The notes under the pieces were generated by a model. The model did not search any database and was not told where the DNA came from. It saw nothing but the letters and a program-made list of their open reading frames with translations. Positions 51,601-59,650 of a stretch of DNA of 64,000 bases are shown here, piece after piece. The position numbers and the translations under genes were made by a program. The number at the start of each line of letters is the position of its first letter. Position 1 is the first letter of the stretch. The stretch comes from Treponema sp. UBA4873 (lineage in GTDB: Bacteria; Spirochaetota; Spirochaetia; Treponematales; Treponemataceae), in assembly GCA_002399405.1 (NCBI GenBank), contig DHDP01000017.1:1-64000 (forward strand). Direction: 5' to 3'.

Positions 51601-54600
51601 GGAATCAGTTCCGTCGGATGAGTTATACCCTGTCTGAGTAAATGTTCCGCTTGTAATGGAGACGGCACCTGCAATAAACCCATATTGGAGTACTGAAACG
51701 CTGCCCGATTCGAGTGAAAAAGAATTCGCGGTATTCTGCTCAAAACTGCCGCCGAATGATGCCGCACCTGTAAGCGCTACATCGCCGAGAGGAACTGTAT
51801 TGCCGACTGCTCCTGCAAACGTAATACTGCCGGTATCCGAAAGTGCGTCTATTGTCAGATTCTGAGAACCGTCAGTCGTACCGTTTACGCTGCCGCTGAA
51901 TGTGATGCCGCCGCCGGTAAGCTCGTGATCGGCGGTCGCCCCCAGCGTAACATCACCGGAGTACAGCTGCGTGCCTGTCGTCGTTACAGACGACGTATCG
52001 ATATCAGTCGTGCCGGAAACGGAAATCGTCCCCGTCGACGATACGGCTCCGCCGAACACCGCATTCCCGCTCACACCGAGCACTGTAACGCCGCTCACCG
52101 TACCTGCAAAACTCACGTTTGTCGGTGCCGTACTCACCGTTCCGAACGTCAGCGCGTGAGTATTGCCCGTCACAGTTCCGCTGAACGTCACAAGCTGTGC
52201 CGCGGCGCTCCCATACGCAGTCAGTGTCGTATCAGTTTCGAACGTTACCGCTCCGGTATATGTCTGCGCACCTGTTGTCGTTACGGAAGAAGTTTCTACT
52301 GTTGTCGCTCCGGTCACCGTAATCGCCGAAGCATATATCGTACCGTCAAATTCAACAGCCCCCGAACCCGGTGAACCGAGCGCCCCCAAAGACTCTGTGC
52401 TTGTACCTGCTGTCGATTTAAACAAAACGGCGGGTACCGTCGGACTGGTTGAAGTAAGTGTCAACGCCTGTCCGCTGCCGGTCACCGACCCGTCAAACGT
52501 AATGATACCTGTCCCGCTCGTAATAGTAACCGTCGGCGTTGTATCAGTACTGGAGAGGATGACATTGCCATTGCACTCAATACTACCGTTTACTCCGCTT
52601 GAGTCGACAGACGTTCCGAACGTTATCGATCCAGCTCCGCTGTTCGCGGCAAATATATTTGCACTGTTTGTAAGTGTCACTGCTCCGGTATATGTCTGGT
52701 CAGCCGCCGTTGTAACGGTATTACCGATTGAGGCTGTACCATTTACTATAAGTGATGTCAGATCGTTTACTATAGAGTTTATTCCGGTTGTAAACGTATT
52801 CTTAACGACTATTGTTGCACCGCTGTTACCGAACGTACCGCTTCCCGACAAAGTAAGATTATAATAATCGTAATCGATGCCGGTCGTTCCGGTTACATAA
52901 TCGGTAATCGTGCCCGATGTCGACTGTGCATACTCAACAGTGCCTTTTGCAACATCGTTGATAAATACTGAAGAATCGTCAACGATGCGTCCGCTCGAGC
53001 TGTAAACTATCGTACCAGTATTGGAAAGCGGTGATGATGTGGATGCAAGCTGAATACTTCCCGTACTGCTTATGGTAAATTCAGAACCGGCAGTACTGAG
53101 CGAAAGTGATTTTATTATTGCATTCGAAGTTGAAGAATATATCGGATTGTTCGATGAAGAAGGGATTACGACACCATCAGATGATGTATACGGAACGGCA
53201 TTATTGTCCCAGTTTGACGCTGTCGCCCAGTCAGTCGACCCCGCCGTCGAAAGCCATGTATACGTGCCGAAATGCCAACCGGAAGGAAGATACCCGCTTG
53301 ACGTATAACACTTGGAAGAAGACGGAGTAATTGTTCCCGTACTGATTATCGGGCCGTAACCTGATGAGCTGCTTGTTCCGCCGATTGCAAGATACAAAGC
53401 ACTCGTGTTGCTGTTCGTAAGAACAATCGTATCCGAGTCAGCCGTACTGTTTACCGTGAGCAGATTCGAAATATCCGATCCGCTCAGCGCGATTGTACCG
53501 ACCGTTATGCGATTGCTTACCGTCAGTGTTTTACCTCCTGCACCGGTAAGTGAAAGCGTATTAAATGAAGTTTTAGTTGCATCTGATGAATTGCCTGTTA
53601 TAGTCAACGAACTTGACGGCGACAATGCTGTAGTTCCGGTTGCAGAAAATTGTGTACCGCCGCTGTTGTCGAGGTCACCGGAAAGATTCACGTTTGCAGC
53701 GTTTACCGTGCCCTTGTTCGTCACTGCTCCATTGAATGTAAGCGTACCTGTTGAAGAAAGCGTCGCACCTGAATCGACCGTAACGGTTCCCGTTTCTGTC
53801 GTCTCCAAAGCATACGTCGTGCACGTCACGTTTCCGCCGAATTCTATTGTATACGGCGTGCTGCCCGTCGCAATTGTCAAAGCACCGGAAAGTGCTATCG
53901 GTGCGGAAAACTTCGTATCGCTGCTTAGTGTAAGAGTACTCTCCGCCGTTATATTAAATTGTGCTGCAGTAAATGTCCCGCCGACAGTCATCGACACGGC
54001 TTCTGTTATTGTTCCGCTTGAAGCGGTAATGCCTCCGTTAAAAGCAGCCGTTCCTCCACTCACCGTTACATTACCGCCGGTTGCAGTAATAAGATTAGAA
54101 ACCGTAAAAACACCGCTGCTCACCGTCATATTATTTGTCACGGTCAGCGCAGCAGCATCAGTCCATGTACCGCCGGATACTTCCAGATCGTAAAAACCGA
54201 TTGCAGGAATAGCAGTAGTCGTTGCTGTCGTCGAAGAATATTTTATAAGGCCGCTGTCCTGATCTGCCGTACCGGTAAGATTGAATACCCCCGTTCCGTT
54301 CACCGTAATCGTTCCTTCGTTGGAAAGCGTACCGGCGACTGTTATCGATTGTGATCCGAGATTCAGAACTGTATCAGAACCGGTTACCGTCAGATTATTA
54401 TAATCAGTCTCAGCCGGCGCACCTGTCCCTGTAAGCGCTTCGCACGTTCCTCCGCCGTAATATTCTATTGTATTTGATGTACCGTACGATGCCGTTCCCG
54501 AATCAATGGTGTTTGCCGTACCGCCGAACCTCATTGTTCCGTCGTTCGTAAAACCGGAAGATGCAGTTACCGAATATGTCGAACAATCGAGCGATGCGCC

Positions 54601-54864
54601 GGCATCAACGGTAAGAGATTCTACTTCGAGTGATGCTGTAAGTATCGGATAATACGTGCAGCCTGACGGAATAACCACATCATCAGACGATGTCGGCACC
54701 GCGCCTGTGCCCCAGTTTGCCGTATCATCCCACTCGGTCGAGCTGTTGCCTGCCCACGTATACGCCGCTCCCCACGCCTCCGCCGCCCCGCACGCGAGCA
54801 GCACGCATGCCGCAAGTACGCGTGCAATATGCGGATATCGTATGCTGTTCAAAAAGCGGGTCAT
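45604..54864 (-). CDS. Giant secreted repeat protein with C-terminal FlgD-like/sorting-tail-like domain
   Basis: This 3086-residue protein is the largest product in the window. It has a signal peptide (VLAACVLLACGAAEAWGA, cut near residue 32). Two copies of a W...NW...P...D.VVIP motif lie near residues 40-66 and 530-580 (DDTANWGTGAVPTSSDDVVI and TASNWDNNAVPYTSSDGVVI). About 1900 residues of Thr/Ser/Gly-rich repeats follow, in which phrases such as TTTGAQTYTGAVTF, TTTGTQLYSGDVTL and AADQTYTGAVTLT recur, probably forming a beta-helix. Residues about 1900-2990 are less repetitive and Ig-like (DLAGNRLKT). The last 95 residues (DGDIVQYLQHG, YYTWNGTTKSGKRV, GMYFVRVFG, RKVMVVKD) match FlgD-like Ig domains and resemble type IX sorting tails. 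No autotransporter barrel is present. Likely a surface adhesin or fibre. Start: GGAGG before the ATG. Confidence 0.85.
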   Translation of the reverse strand: MTRFLNSIRYPHIARVLAACVLLACGAAEAWGAAYTWAGNSSTEWDDTANWGTGAVPTSSDDVVIPSGCTYYPILTASLEVESLTVDAGASLDCSTYSVTASSGFTNDGTMRFGGTANTIDSGTASYGTSNTIEYYGGGTCEALTGTGAPAETDYNNLTVTGSDTVLNLGSQSITVAGTLSNEGTITVNGTGVFNLTGTADQDSGLIKYSSTTATTTAIPAIGFYDLEVSGGTWTDAAALTVTNNMTVSSGVFTVSNLITATGGNVTVSGGTAAFNGGITASSGTITEAVSMTVGGTFTAAQFNITAESTLTLSSDTKFSAPIALSGALTIATGSTPYTIEFGGNVTCTTYALETTETGTVTVDSGATLSSTGTLTFNGAVTNKGTVNAANVNLSGDLDNSGGTQFSATGTTALSPSSSLTITGNSSDATKTSFNTLSLTGAGGKTLTVSNRITVGTIALSGSDISNLLTVNSTADSDTIVLTNSNTSALYLAIGGTSSSSGYGPIISTGTITPSSSKCYTSSGYLPSGWHFGTYTWLSTAGSTDWATASNWDNNAVPYTSSDGVVIPSSSNNPIYSSTSNAIIKSLSLSTAGSEFTISSTGSIQLASTSSPLSNTGTIVYSSSGRIVDDSSVFINDVAKGTVEYAQSTSGTITDYVTGTTGIDYDYYNLTLSGSGTFGNSGATIVVKNTFTTGINSIVNDLTSLIVNGTASIGNTVTTAADQTYTGAVTLTNSANIFAANSGAGSITFGTSVDSSGVNGSIECNGNVILSSTDTTPTVTITSGTGIITFDGSVTGSGQALTLTSTSPTVPAVLFKSTAGTSTESLGALGSPGSGAVEFDGTIYASAITVTGATTVETSSVTTTGAQTYTGAVTFETDTTLTAYGSAAAQLVTFSGTVTGNTHALTFGTVSTAPTNVSFAGTVSGVTVLGVSGNAVFGGAVSSTGTISVSGTTDIDTSSVTTTGTQLYSGDVTLGATADHELTGGGITFSGSVNGTTDGSQNLTIDALSDTGSITFAGAVGNTVPLGDVALTGAASFGGSFEQNTANSFSLESGSVSVLQYGFIAGAVSITSGTFTQTGYNSSDGTDSGTVYTQSVSSITAASGTTMNWDSGDAGGSLTVSGDIDASGTLSFHYKNLTITGTLNIDENMTLLDLLVAAGGSVSIGDGANLNVMRHMTLNSSSTFSNAGTGKLNLTNTTASVITDNDGVIQDNTAAGQNFGDVVITQGTTSKTFSTAVTADTITMSDTTASAGTVTFGGLLTAETLTNGTSAVSPSFAVVFAGGAAVTDSVTFYTTGTVTLGDASGDTCTFTGGVTHTAGSTNLAGTLATSDADAAFAAAALTADTTVSTVSGTGGGILFGSTVTGSGYALTLTAGDSGNIEFAGAVGISAGSLGAVTINSAYNVAGDNVTGTPSADAGTVYAASLTQNAGTGTTRLSAVTLTGAMSLTTTAAVDLNGTVTAPSGFSSTGTTFDNTGAAVTTTGTALTIIHTGGVTVGAALSSGAGTITVTGTGSSYDVSISGSLSSTTGNIDIDSAAAVSVTNTVTATTGTVTVDSSGITTLSSAADITTTTGNAAFGASKSGVLFTAGDITTAGVTADGSGTVTFTNAVTLTGPVALDTTNAGSSTGGEVTFGSTVDSDTTTSERALTIDAGTGAVTFTGKAGDIAPLSFASVISGVCTIEGAFSVSGSMSITNSGVFLTEPDADITLSSGSFTQDGSGLNQLAGGITTSDTGSITFAADVYLYGSDAAMTLGGGSGAITVTDGASGYSDLHIAASTDGKTITIASPLTAGNIVLYGGTVALGADITADEDLVLLNGGISSMYTDSATGLTTLYAYNTSSSPARSGTASPSLSSFPTEYPDGTAFIDGSSTAYCGAVDGLTGHTLTAGQNFYDNGVDLAGGASWTLSLKDNSTATDAFAEAYNCTITYCTVTCTTSGGSAWVAAAENCTNGGNNTDQTNSTADGIAFSRPVILANDASVAADRGSVTDSGWTTNLSGTYTVYDDVIRVEFVDSLAGTTSPLKIENSRNEIYKAVSRIQYYSGSSLVSFTGTYTDADCTESTGTADDGSDSAGDLSVFYIKAGTAWNTDATGISAGGGESTNRSGSTSSAVPYLNLPKALSSVYATLRDSHKNRIGDYTGTPSSYDYDMDGDGTDDANTSAGAGRYTAVADRAAPVLVAAYTGQETHTAYSGTYDSQPEYDAHNFIELKYSEVVDIGDLTYSGGAVNQQAETSFASAEEHGGAVINNGSSAAEGLTVAGLASVSSGYVVTGKRGSTSADTTVSALYRTFSLTAGGTDEIQTHRVRISIAGYVDGTVSVSGSSYRNWIGYIDDSDLTTAPTGTVTSLANEYITDTSGISLDDSSAAAATTNHKLNTLTVSDTETELYGTWDTSAPSFAPFRTTSSVDPWSSYSYGNAEYYEAIGNTSSGGTTLDRIEFHLFDNTPSYSTDDAYVWFSRRGWCAYDSSSSLYTSYSYAADLFGGSRPFDDTEAARTSGGIRYSSVYGSMSAFKYAAGTDATPSISFDTGTAITGGADGTVFSTTTDTYNSTGSVDGLYFAVYLSDTTLARKSKFTISYDADTGFVTDLAGNRLKTATINTLDLTPPEFNMTISPVGNNFLYVVFSKALNLEEISWKEDDSESWTPRDPLEYIPKGLELVDTGTGAPSSGIAIDEDTPAVKIFENADYTGLILKLKRDTEPANDGNVQLSDIESVYLRVKNIGTSTDPVTGLSGTYVSYIQDSIGNFMTLYDAHALSDFAVNVVNPQYAYNMDSDSNISDVISSYHNGGSWSVHDWSADQSNYGTLMSGKGVYIYAGLSDGTSDNSDGLPANVAAYFDPNPQSSSISATYNSNASQSWRIWLPNVTNDIFEALAPANNPLSNTGFVSQDGEADDDDETYMDFTLDAADLSWKSGDQVKFLFGIMDSSNQSVMIRHVPVFSGDSTGGTYSGTEYPLYALRLTQSLSNSDTLASAGKKIASSLDLWSFKLKSLVSQRGGVTILNNVINASRGESTVVKVTMPSDGSLSVVVMTLDGDIVQYLQHGTASSGDHYYTWNGTTKSGKRVARGMYFVRVFGSGIDETRKVMVVKD

Positions 54865-55088
54865 GCGGGAACCTCCGGAATCTCACTCGTCATTCTATTG
54901 TATAACAACTTCTCTTAATCAGACAGTACTGAAAAGCGGAGAAAAATACTCTTCGTTTATCGGCAGATTTCCGCCGGCCGTACACTGTCAGCCTGAAGAA
55001 CCTGCTCATGCCTCCGAAAAATACATTAAAACAGGAAAAATACTCCGAAACAGATAATTCTGCGCATATATATATTACGGAGGAATTC

Positions 55089-56066
55089 ATGAACAAACGA
55101 ATCAGTGCCATAACACGTGAACAGGCCCGGAAACAAATCCGTCCGACATCGGACGTCTTTGCCCGGTATCTGCTCTCATCACCGAAATGTACGCATCTTA
55201 CAAAAGCTTTCATCAATGCCGTCCTTGAAGACGCGGGAGAAACACCGGTAACCGACGTAAAAATAATGTCCCCGTTCAATCTGAAGGAATGCATTTACGA
55301 TAAAGAGTCGATTATGGATGTCAAAGTTTCCGACGAAAACGGAACAACATACGATGTGGAAATCCAGACGGCTGCATCGGATTCATTCTGGAACAGAATG
55401 ACATACTACAACAACAGGGTCTTCAACAGTCAGCTTAAAGAATCGGACCAGTACGACAGGCTGTCTCCTGCAGTCGTAATCGCACTGCTGTACGATCACA
55501 TCTACGGCAGCACAGGGAAATTCCGGTTCAACGAAAAAATGCACCATTATTCTCTGGTCGTCCATAAAGACAATCATGACGAACTCTTTTACCCGCTCGG
55601 AGATCCTGAAAAATATCACATTCTCGAACTTGACCGGTTTGATATCCGTGAAAATGCGTTGTATACTGTAAACGGCACAGAACAGAGAAAACTTGTACCT
55701 TCATTATTCAGATGGCTGCGATTCTTTAAGAACGGCAGCCGGGAGGATTTTATGAAACGATATGGTGAAACGGATACCGAAATAGCCGAAGCAAAAGCGA
55801 AATACGAAAAATTTCTCACCGACGACCAGCTCCGCGATGCCCAGCTCCGTCACGAAATGTGGCTTCATGACCGCGCCCAGGACAAGGCTGATGCCCGTAA
55901 GGAAGGATTGGCTGAAGGACGGAGCGAAGGAAGGGCTGAAGGACGTATAGAGGGAAGAACTGAAGAAAGAACGCGGATTGCGCGAAGCCTGTTGAGAGCC
56001 GGTATTTCCGTTAGTGCCGTCGCTTCGAGCACGGGACTCACCGAAGAAGAAATAAAATTGTTATAG
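55089..56066 (+). CDS. Rpn family nuclease/putative transposase (PD-(D/E)XK)
   Basis: The 325-residue product starts at the ATG behind ACGGAGG. In order: SDVFARYLLSSPKCTHLTKAF (about 20-40), the nuclease core IMDVKVSDENGTTYDVEIQT (Asp and Glu/Gln pair, about 78-97), then YYNNRVFNSQL, a middle domain, and a C-terminal tail of short charged repeats (EGLAEGRSEGRAEGRIEGR) with a final helix SVSAVASSTGLTEEEIK. It is the third member of the family in this window and differs from the other two in the N-terminal part. The 224-base gap before it contains the start region of the giant gene and AT-rich DNA with a TATATAT stretch just before the ribosome-binding site. Confidence 0.85.
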   Translation: MNKRISAITREQARKQIRPTSDVFARYLLSSPKCTHLTKAFINAVLEDAGETPVTDVKIMSPFNLKECIYDKESIMDVKVSDENGTTYDVEIQTAASDSFWNRMTYYNNRVFNSQLKESDQYDRLSPAVVIALLYDHIYGSTGKFRFNEKMHHYSLVVHKDNHDELFYPLGDPEKYHILELDRFDIRENALYTVNGTEQRKLVPSLFRWLRFFKNGSREDFMKRYGETDTEIAEAKAKYEKFLTDDQLRDAQLRHEMWLHDRAQDKADARKEGLAEGRSEGRAEGRIEGRTEERTRIARSLLRAGISVSAVASSTGLTEEEIKLL

Positions 56067-56168
56067 TTTAAAAGCAATGACGGCAACCATCAGACCACAG
56101 CGGAAATTGTATTATCCGTCTATCCGCTTGAAATATGCGGCTGATTATCTGCAGGTATTTTCCTATTC

Positions 56169-56197
56169 TTGCCTATTCGCAGGAAATAACTTATACT
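56169..56197 (+). promoter_or_regulatory. Promoter of ychF
   Basis: -35 TTGCCT (56169-56174), a 17-bp spacer, -10 TATACT (56192-56197). A leader of about 30 bases with AAGGA precedes the ATG at 56234. Confidence 0.6.
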
Positions 56198-56233
56198 GAT
56201 TAGTACTATCATCATTACATATAAGGACGCACT

Positions 56234-57373
56234 ATGTCATTAGACTGCGGTATTGTCGGCCTCCCGAACGTAGGCAAATCTACTATATTTACGGCTCTTA
56301 CGGCGGCTCCTGCCGCTGCGGAGAATTTCCCGTTCTGTACAATCGATCCGAATATCGGCATCGTCGATCTTCCCGACGAACGCCTTGAATTTCTTGCAGG
56401 TGTATTTCAGCCGAAAAAAATAACGCCGACGTCCGTTAAATTCGTCGATATCGCGGGACTTATTAAAGGCGCATCCCAGGGGGAAGGACTCGGAAATCAG
56501 TTTCTTGCAAATATCCGCGAAGTTACCTGCATCGCTCACGTTGTACGATGCTTCGACAACCCGGACATCATGCACGTGCGCGAGAACGCAAACACTGCGG
56601 CTCCAATCGACCCGGAGGGCGATATTTCCACCATTAATATGGAACTTGCGCTTGCGGACCTCGACACTATTAAAAAGCGGCAGGAAAAAGTGACGAAGGC
56701 GACGCGCGCACTCGGTAAAGAAGAGGAAAAAAAGTGGGCACCGTGGACGAGTGCGGTCGGGAAAATAAAGCCGGTGCTTGAAGCGGGAAAATGCGCCCGT
56801 CAGGCGGAGCTTACCGACGAGGAAAAAGCCGCCGTTCAGGATATGTTTCTGCTCACGATGAAACCGACGTTCTACGTCTGCAACGTCGACGAGGACGCGA
56901 TCGCAAGCGGCACGAACAAATACGTCGAAATAGTAAAAAAAATCGCGGCGGACGAAAACTCCGACGTCGTCGTTATCTGCGGGAAGTTCGAGGCGGACCT
57001 TGCCGACATCAAGGATCCGAAAGACCGGAAGGAGTTTATGGATGCAGTCGGTCTCAAGGAATCGGGACTTGCGGAGCTCGCACACACCGCGTACAAGCTC
57101 ATGGGGCTGAGTACGTTCTTTACGGGCGGTTCCGACGACTGCCACGCATGGACTATCCACGCGGGTGATACGGCACCGAAAGCGGCCGGCGTGATCCATA
57201 CCGATTTCGAAAAAGGGTTCATCAAAGCGGAAGCATACTCGATCGACGACCTCCGCAAATACGGCACCGAGGCGAAAATCAAGGAAGCCGGTAAATACCG
57301 CGTCGAAGGAAAGGACTACGTCGTACAGGACGGCGACGTACTGTTCATCAAATTCAGCGCACCTTCTAAATAA
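56234..57373 (+). CDS. ychF: Ribosome-associated ATPase YchF (OLA1 family)
   Basis: The 379-residue Obg-type protein has G1 GLPNVGKSTIF (residues 7-17), the switch regions with DIAGLIKGASQGEGLGNQFL (about 77-96), NVDE in place of the GTPase NKxD (about 220), and the C-terminal TGS domain (ARTHT-like region to VVQDGDVLFIKF). The altered NKxD explains the ATP preference known for YchF. It binds ribosomes and affects stress responses. It is a single-gene unit between a clear promoter and terminator. Confidence 0.96.
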   Translation: MSLDCGIVGLPNVGKSTIFTALTAAPAAAENFPFCTIDPNIGIVDLPDERLEFLAGVFQPKKITPTSVKFVDIAGLIKGASQGEGLGNQFLANIREVTCIAHVVRCFDNPDIMHVRENANTAAPIDPEGDISTINMELALADLDTIKKRQEKVTKATRALGKEEEKKWAPWTSAVGKIKPVLEAGKCARQAELTDEEKAAVQDMFLLTMKPTFYVCNVDEDAIASGTNKYVEIVKKIAADENSDVVVICGKFEADLADIKDPKDRKEFMDAVGLKESGLAELAHTAYKLMGLSTFFTGGSDDCHAWTIHAGDTAPKAAGVIHTDFEKGFIKAEAYSIDDLRKYGTEAKIKEAGKYRVEGKDYVVQDGDVLFIKFSAPSK

Positions 57374-57437
57374 GGCCGGCGGCGAAATTTTTTCCGGCAA
57401 AGCGCGTAAAAAAGCAAAGTTCCGACGATACATTACA

Positions 57438-57470
57438 TAGCGGAGTCTTCACGGACTCCGCTATTTTTTT
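57438..57470 (+). terminator. Rho-independent terminator after ychF
   Basis: TAGCGGAGTC and GACTCCGCTA pair over 10 bp around a 6-base loop, followed by seven T. Confidence 0.95.
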
Positions 57471-57486
57471 CTCAGGAGCTTTGCAT

Positions 57487-58500
57487 ATGAAATACAAACT
57501 GATTATCACTCTGTTTTTCCCGGCTGCACTTCTCATCTGCAGCTGCACGGATCTTTCCTGTACGAATGCCAAATCCGGCGCGGACACGCGCAGTGCCCGG
57601 CGGCAGTCGCTCCGGCTCGTGAGCTGGAACACCGAGACGTTTTTCGACGCGGTGAAGGACGGAACAGAATACAGCGAATTCATTTCGTCGAAGTCCGACT
57701 GGAGCCGGGACGCGTATGTTGCGCGGCTCGACAGGTTGTGCGAAGTTATTAAAACGCTCGACGCGGACGTCTACGTCTTTGAAGAAATTGAAAACGAGGG
57801 AATTATGTACGACGTATCGAACAGGCTCGCCGGCAACGCGTGGAACAGCAGGAATAACTGGAATTACGCGTGTTTCGCAAAAACTCCGGGCGACGCCATC
57901 GGCTGCGCAGTATTGTCGCGTTTTCCGCTCGGTTCAATGACAGTCCACGCGCTCGACGTGCGCACGGGCGGTAAACAGCCGCAGATGCGTCCCGTCGTGG
58001 AAGTATCCGTATTTGCAGGAGACAGGCCTCTTGTACTGTTCGTAAATCACTGGAAATCGAAGTCGGGAGGGGAAAGCGAAACTGAAGTGTGGCGGAACCG
58101 GCAGGAATCGGTGCTGGCCGGGTTACTCTCCGGTCTGAATGGCTCCGCAGTCGTCGCGTGCGGCGATTTTAACAGGGACATCGGCGATTTCGCACGCGGT
58201 GCGGAAGACGGGACTGTCGTTCTGCGGCACGCATTGTCCGGAATGCCGGAGGAAATCACTGTCGCTTCTCCGTGGCTGCTCGCCGGCGGAACGTACGTCG
58301 AACCGGGAAGCTACTATTTTGAAGGCCGATGGGAGCGCATAGATCATTTCTTCACGGCGGGAACCGCCGCTGCGTCCGATTTTTCACCGGCTGTCGACGG
58401 CCCGTGGGCGGACAGCGATGGCCTTCCCCGGGGATACAAAGTATTTACGGGCACGGGCTGGTCGGATCATCTGCCTGTCGCCGCAACGATTACGTATTAA
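57487..58500 (+). CDS. Endonuclease/exonuclease/phosphatase family lipoprotein
   Basis: The 337-residue product has a lipoprotein signal (FFPAALLICSC, Cys near residue 19-21) and the EEP fold: LVSWNTETFFD (about 43, Asn metal region), VFEEIENEG (about 97, catalytic Glu), FVNHWKSK (about 180), CGDFNRDIGDF (about 222, Asp/Asn) and the final SDHLPVAATI (His of the active site). The set of residues looks complete, so a nuclease or phosphodiesterase active at the cell surface or in the periplasm is expected. The ATG at 57487 sits eight bases after AGGAG. Its end overlaps the convergent methyltransferase gene by 11 bases. Confidence 0.88.
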   Translation: MKYKLIITLFFPAALLICSCTDLSCTNAKSGADTRSARRQSLRLVSWNTETFFDAVKDGTEYSEFISSKSDWSRDAYVARLDRLCEVIKTLDADVYVFEEIENEGIMYDVSNRLAGNAWNSRNNWNYACFAKTPGDAIGCAVLSRFPLGSMTVHALDVRTGGKQPQMRPVVEVSVFAGDRPLVLFVNHWKSKSGGESETEVWRNRQESVLAGLLSGLNGSAVVACGDFNRDIGDFARGAEDGTVVLRHALSGMPEEITVASPWLLAGGTYVEPGSYYFEGRWERIDHFFTAGTAAASDFSPAVDGPWADSDGLPRGYKVFTGTGWSDHLPVAATITY

Positions 58501-59647
58501 ACTTTTTCTCAACCACGTACAAGTATTCGGATACGTGAATCGGCCGCTCTTTAAGGTTGCGTGAGGCGCGGAATGCGTTATACGGCGATTCGAATACCTG
58601 CACTTCGCCTGCACCGCCGAGAATCTCCATCATTTCATCGCGCGCAATAAATCCTTCCGAATTGAACGACACAAGCAGATATTTCGCGCGCAGGGAACGG
58701 ACAAGAAAACTTAACGTCTCGGCCGCATATTTTTTTCTGTTATATTGTGACCGGTTCCAAAAATGCGGAATGCCGGACACGCGGCTCATCTCCGTTTCGT
58801 CCGGCCGGTCGTACGAAGCAATGAGGTTGAGCATAAAATAATTGGAACCGTACGGATGCTGATTGTACGGCGGATCGATATACGCTATGTCGAACATACC
58901 GCCGGGAAGCCCTGCGTAGAGTTCGTCGTCCGCCGTAAGTTCGTTCGCGTCGCTGCGGAAAATGCGGAACGGACAGGAAAATCTGCTGAACACGGGAAAA
59001 GGCAGCGCGATTGTTCCGCGGATACGGCCGAGCGCATTCAACCCGTTGCCGCCGAACTTTCCTCTGCCGGTTTTCGAATCCTTGTAGAAACCTTTGAACA
59101 CGCCGCCGGTGTTCGCATGTACCGACGCTTCCGCAAGAAGCGGCGCAACAAAAAACTGCCGGCTTCCGGACGGAATCATCTCCGCAATAAGCTGACGTAC
59201 CGTGTCGATATAGCGCGCATTGTACGGCGTGTAGAAGCAGCGTTCACCTTCCTGTACGTTGTTCTCGTCGCGCGGCGCATAGAATCCCGACACAAATCCT
59301 GCGCGCCCGGCACGATGCAGCTCGTCAGCAGCGGCGGCGGTGAGCGCTTCGTATGCACTGTGCAGAGCGCTCATATCGATTTCGTCTTTATTTGAAAGGT
59401 AGCAGCTGTTTATTATTTCGGAATACAGCTCTATATCGTTCGCCGTGACAGAAGCCGCATACTGTTTGAAATACCGCGACACAACTCCGCTGCCGGAAAA
59501 TACATCGAAAACGTTCAGCTTTCTGCGGCCTGTGCGTTCAACGACATACTGTACGCCTTCGTCTATAAACGGCAGAAGCGCACGTTTATTGCCTAAATAG
59601 GTGATGAGCTGATCATGAAGATATGCGGGATTTTCTTCGGACGGCAT
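58490..59647 (-). CDS. Dam-like adenine DNA methyltransferase (orphan)
   Basis: The 385-residue product has the class-alpha order of adenine methylases: YLGNKRALLPFI (residues 16-27), the SAM site FDVFSGSGVVSRYFK (about 47-61), a long target-recognition insert, and catalytic IDPPYNQHPYG (about 262) followed by NYFML. It should methylate adenine in a specific DNA sequence that cannot be predicted here. No restriction enzyme is adjacent, so it may regulate or protect rather than belong to a restriction system. The ATG lies three bases after the stop of the GGDEF gene, with no ribosome-binding site, so translation is probably coupled. Confidence 0.85.
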   Translation of the reverse strand: MPSEENPAYLHDQLITYLGNKRALLPFIDEGVQYVVERTGRRKLNVFDVFSGSGVVSRYFKQYAASVTANDIELYSEIINSCYLSNKDEIDMSALHSAYEALTAAAADELHRAGRAGFVSGFYAPRDENNVQEGERCFYTPYNARYIDTVRQLIAEMIPSGSRQFFVAPLLAEASVHANTGGVFKGFYKDSKTGRGKFGGNGLNALGRIRGTIALPFPVFSRFSCPFRIFRSDANELTADDELYAGLPGGMFDIAYIDPPYNQHPYGSNYFMLNLIASYDRPDETEMSRVSGIPHFWNRSQYNRKKYAAETLSFLVRSLRAKYLLVSFNSEGFIARDEMMEILGGAGEVQVFESPYNAFRASRNLKERPIHVSEYLYVVEKKFNT

Positions 59648-59650
59648 ATG

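Noticed and set aside
45767..54193. Many plus-strand frames of 60-270 codons inside the giant gene
   Set aside because: They are rich in Val, Thr and Pro as mirror images of the repeats, lack ribosome-binding sites and overlap one continuous minus-strand frame with signal peptide and C-terminal domain.
56240..57433. 397-codon minus-strand frame opposite ychF
   Set aside because: YchF is unambiguous on the plus strand with promoter and terminator.
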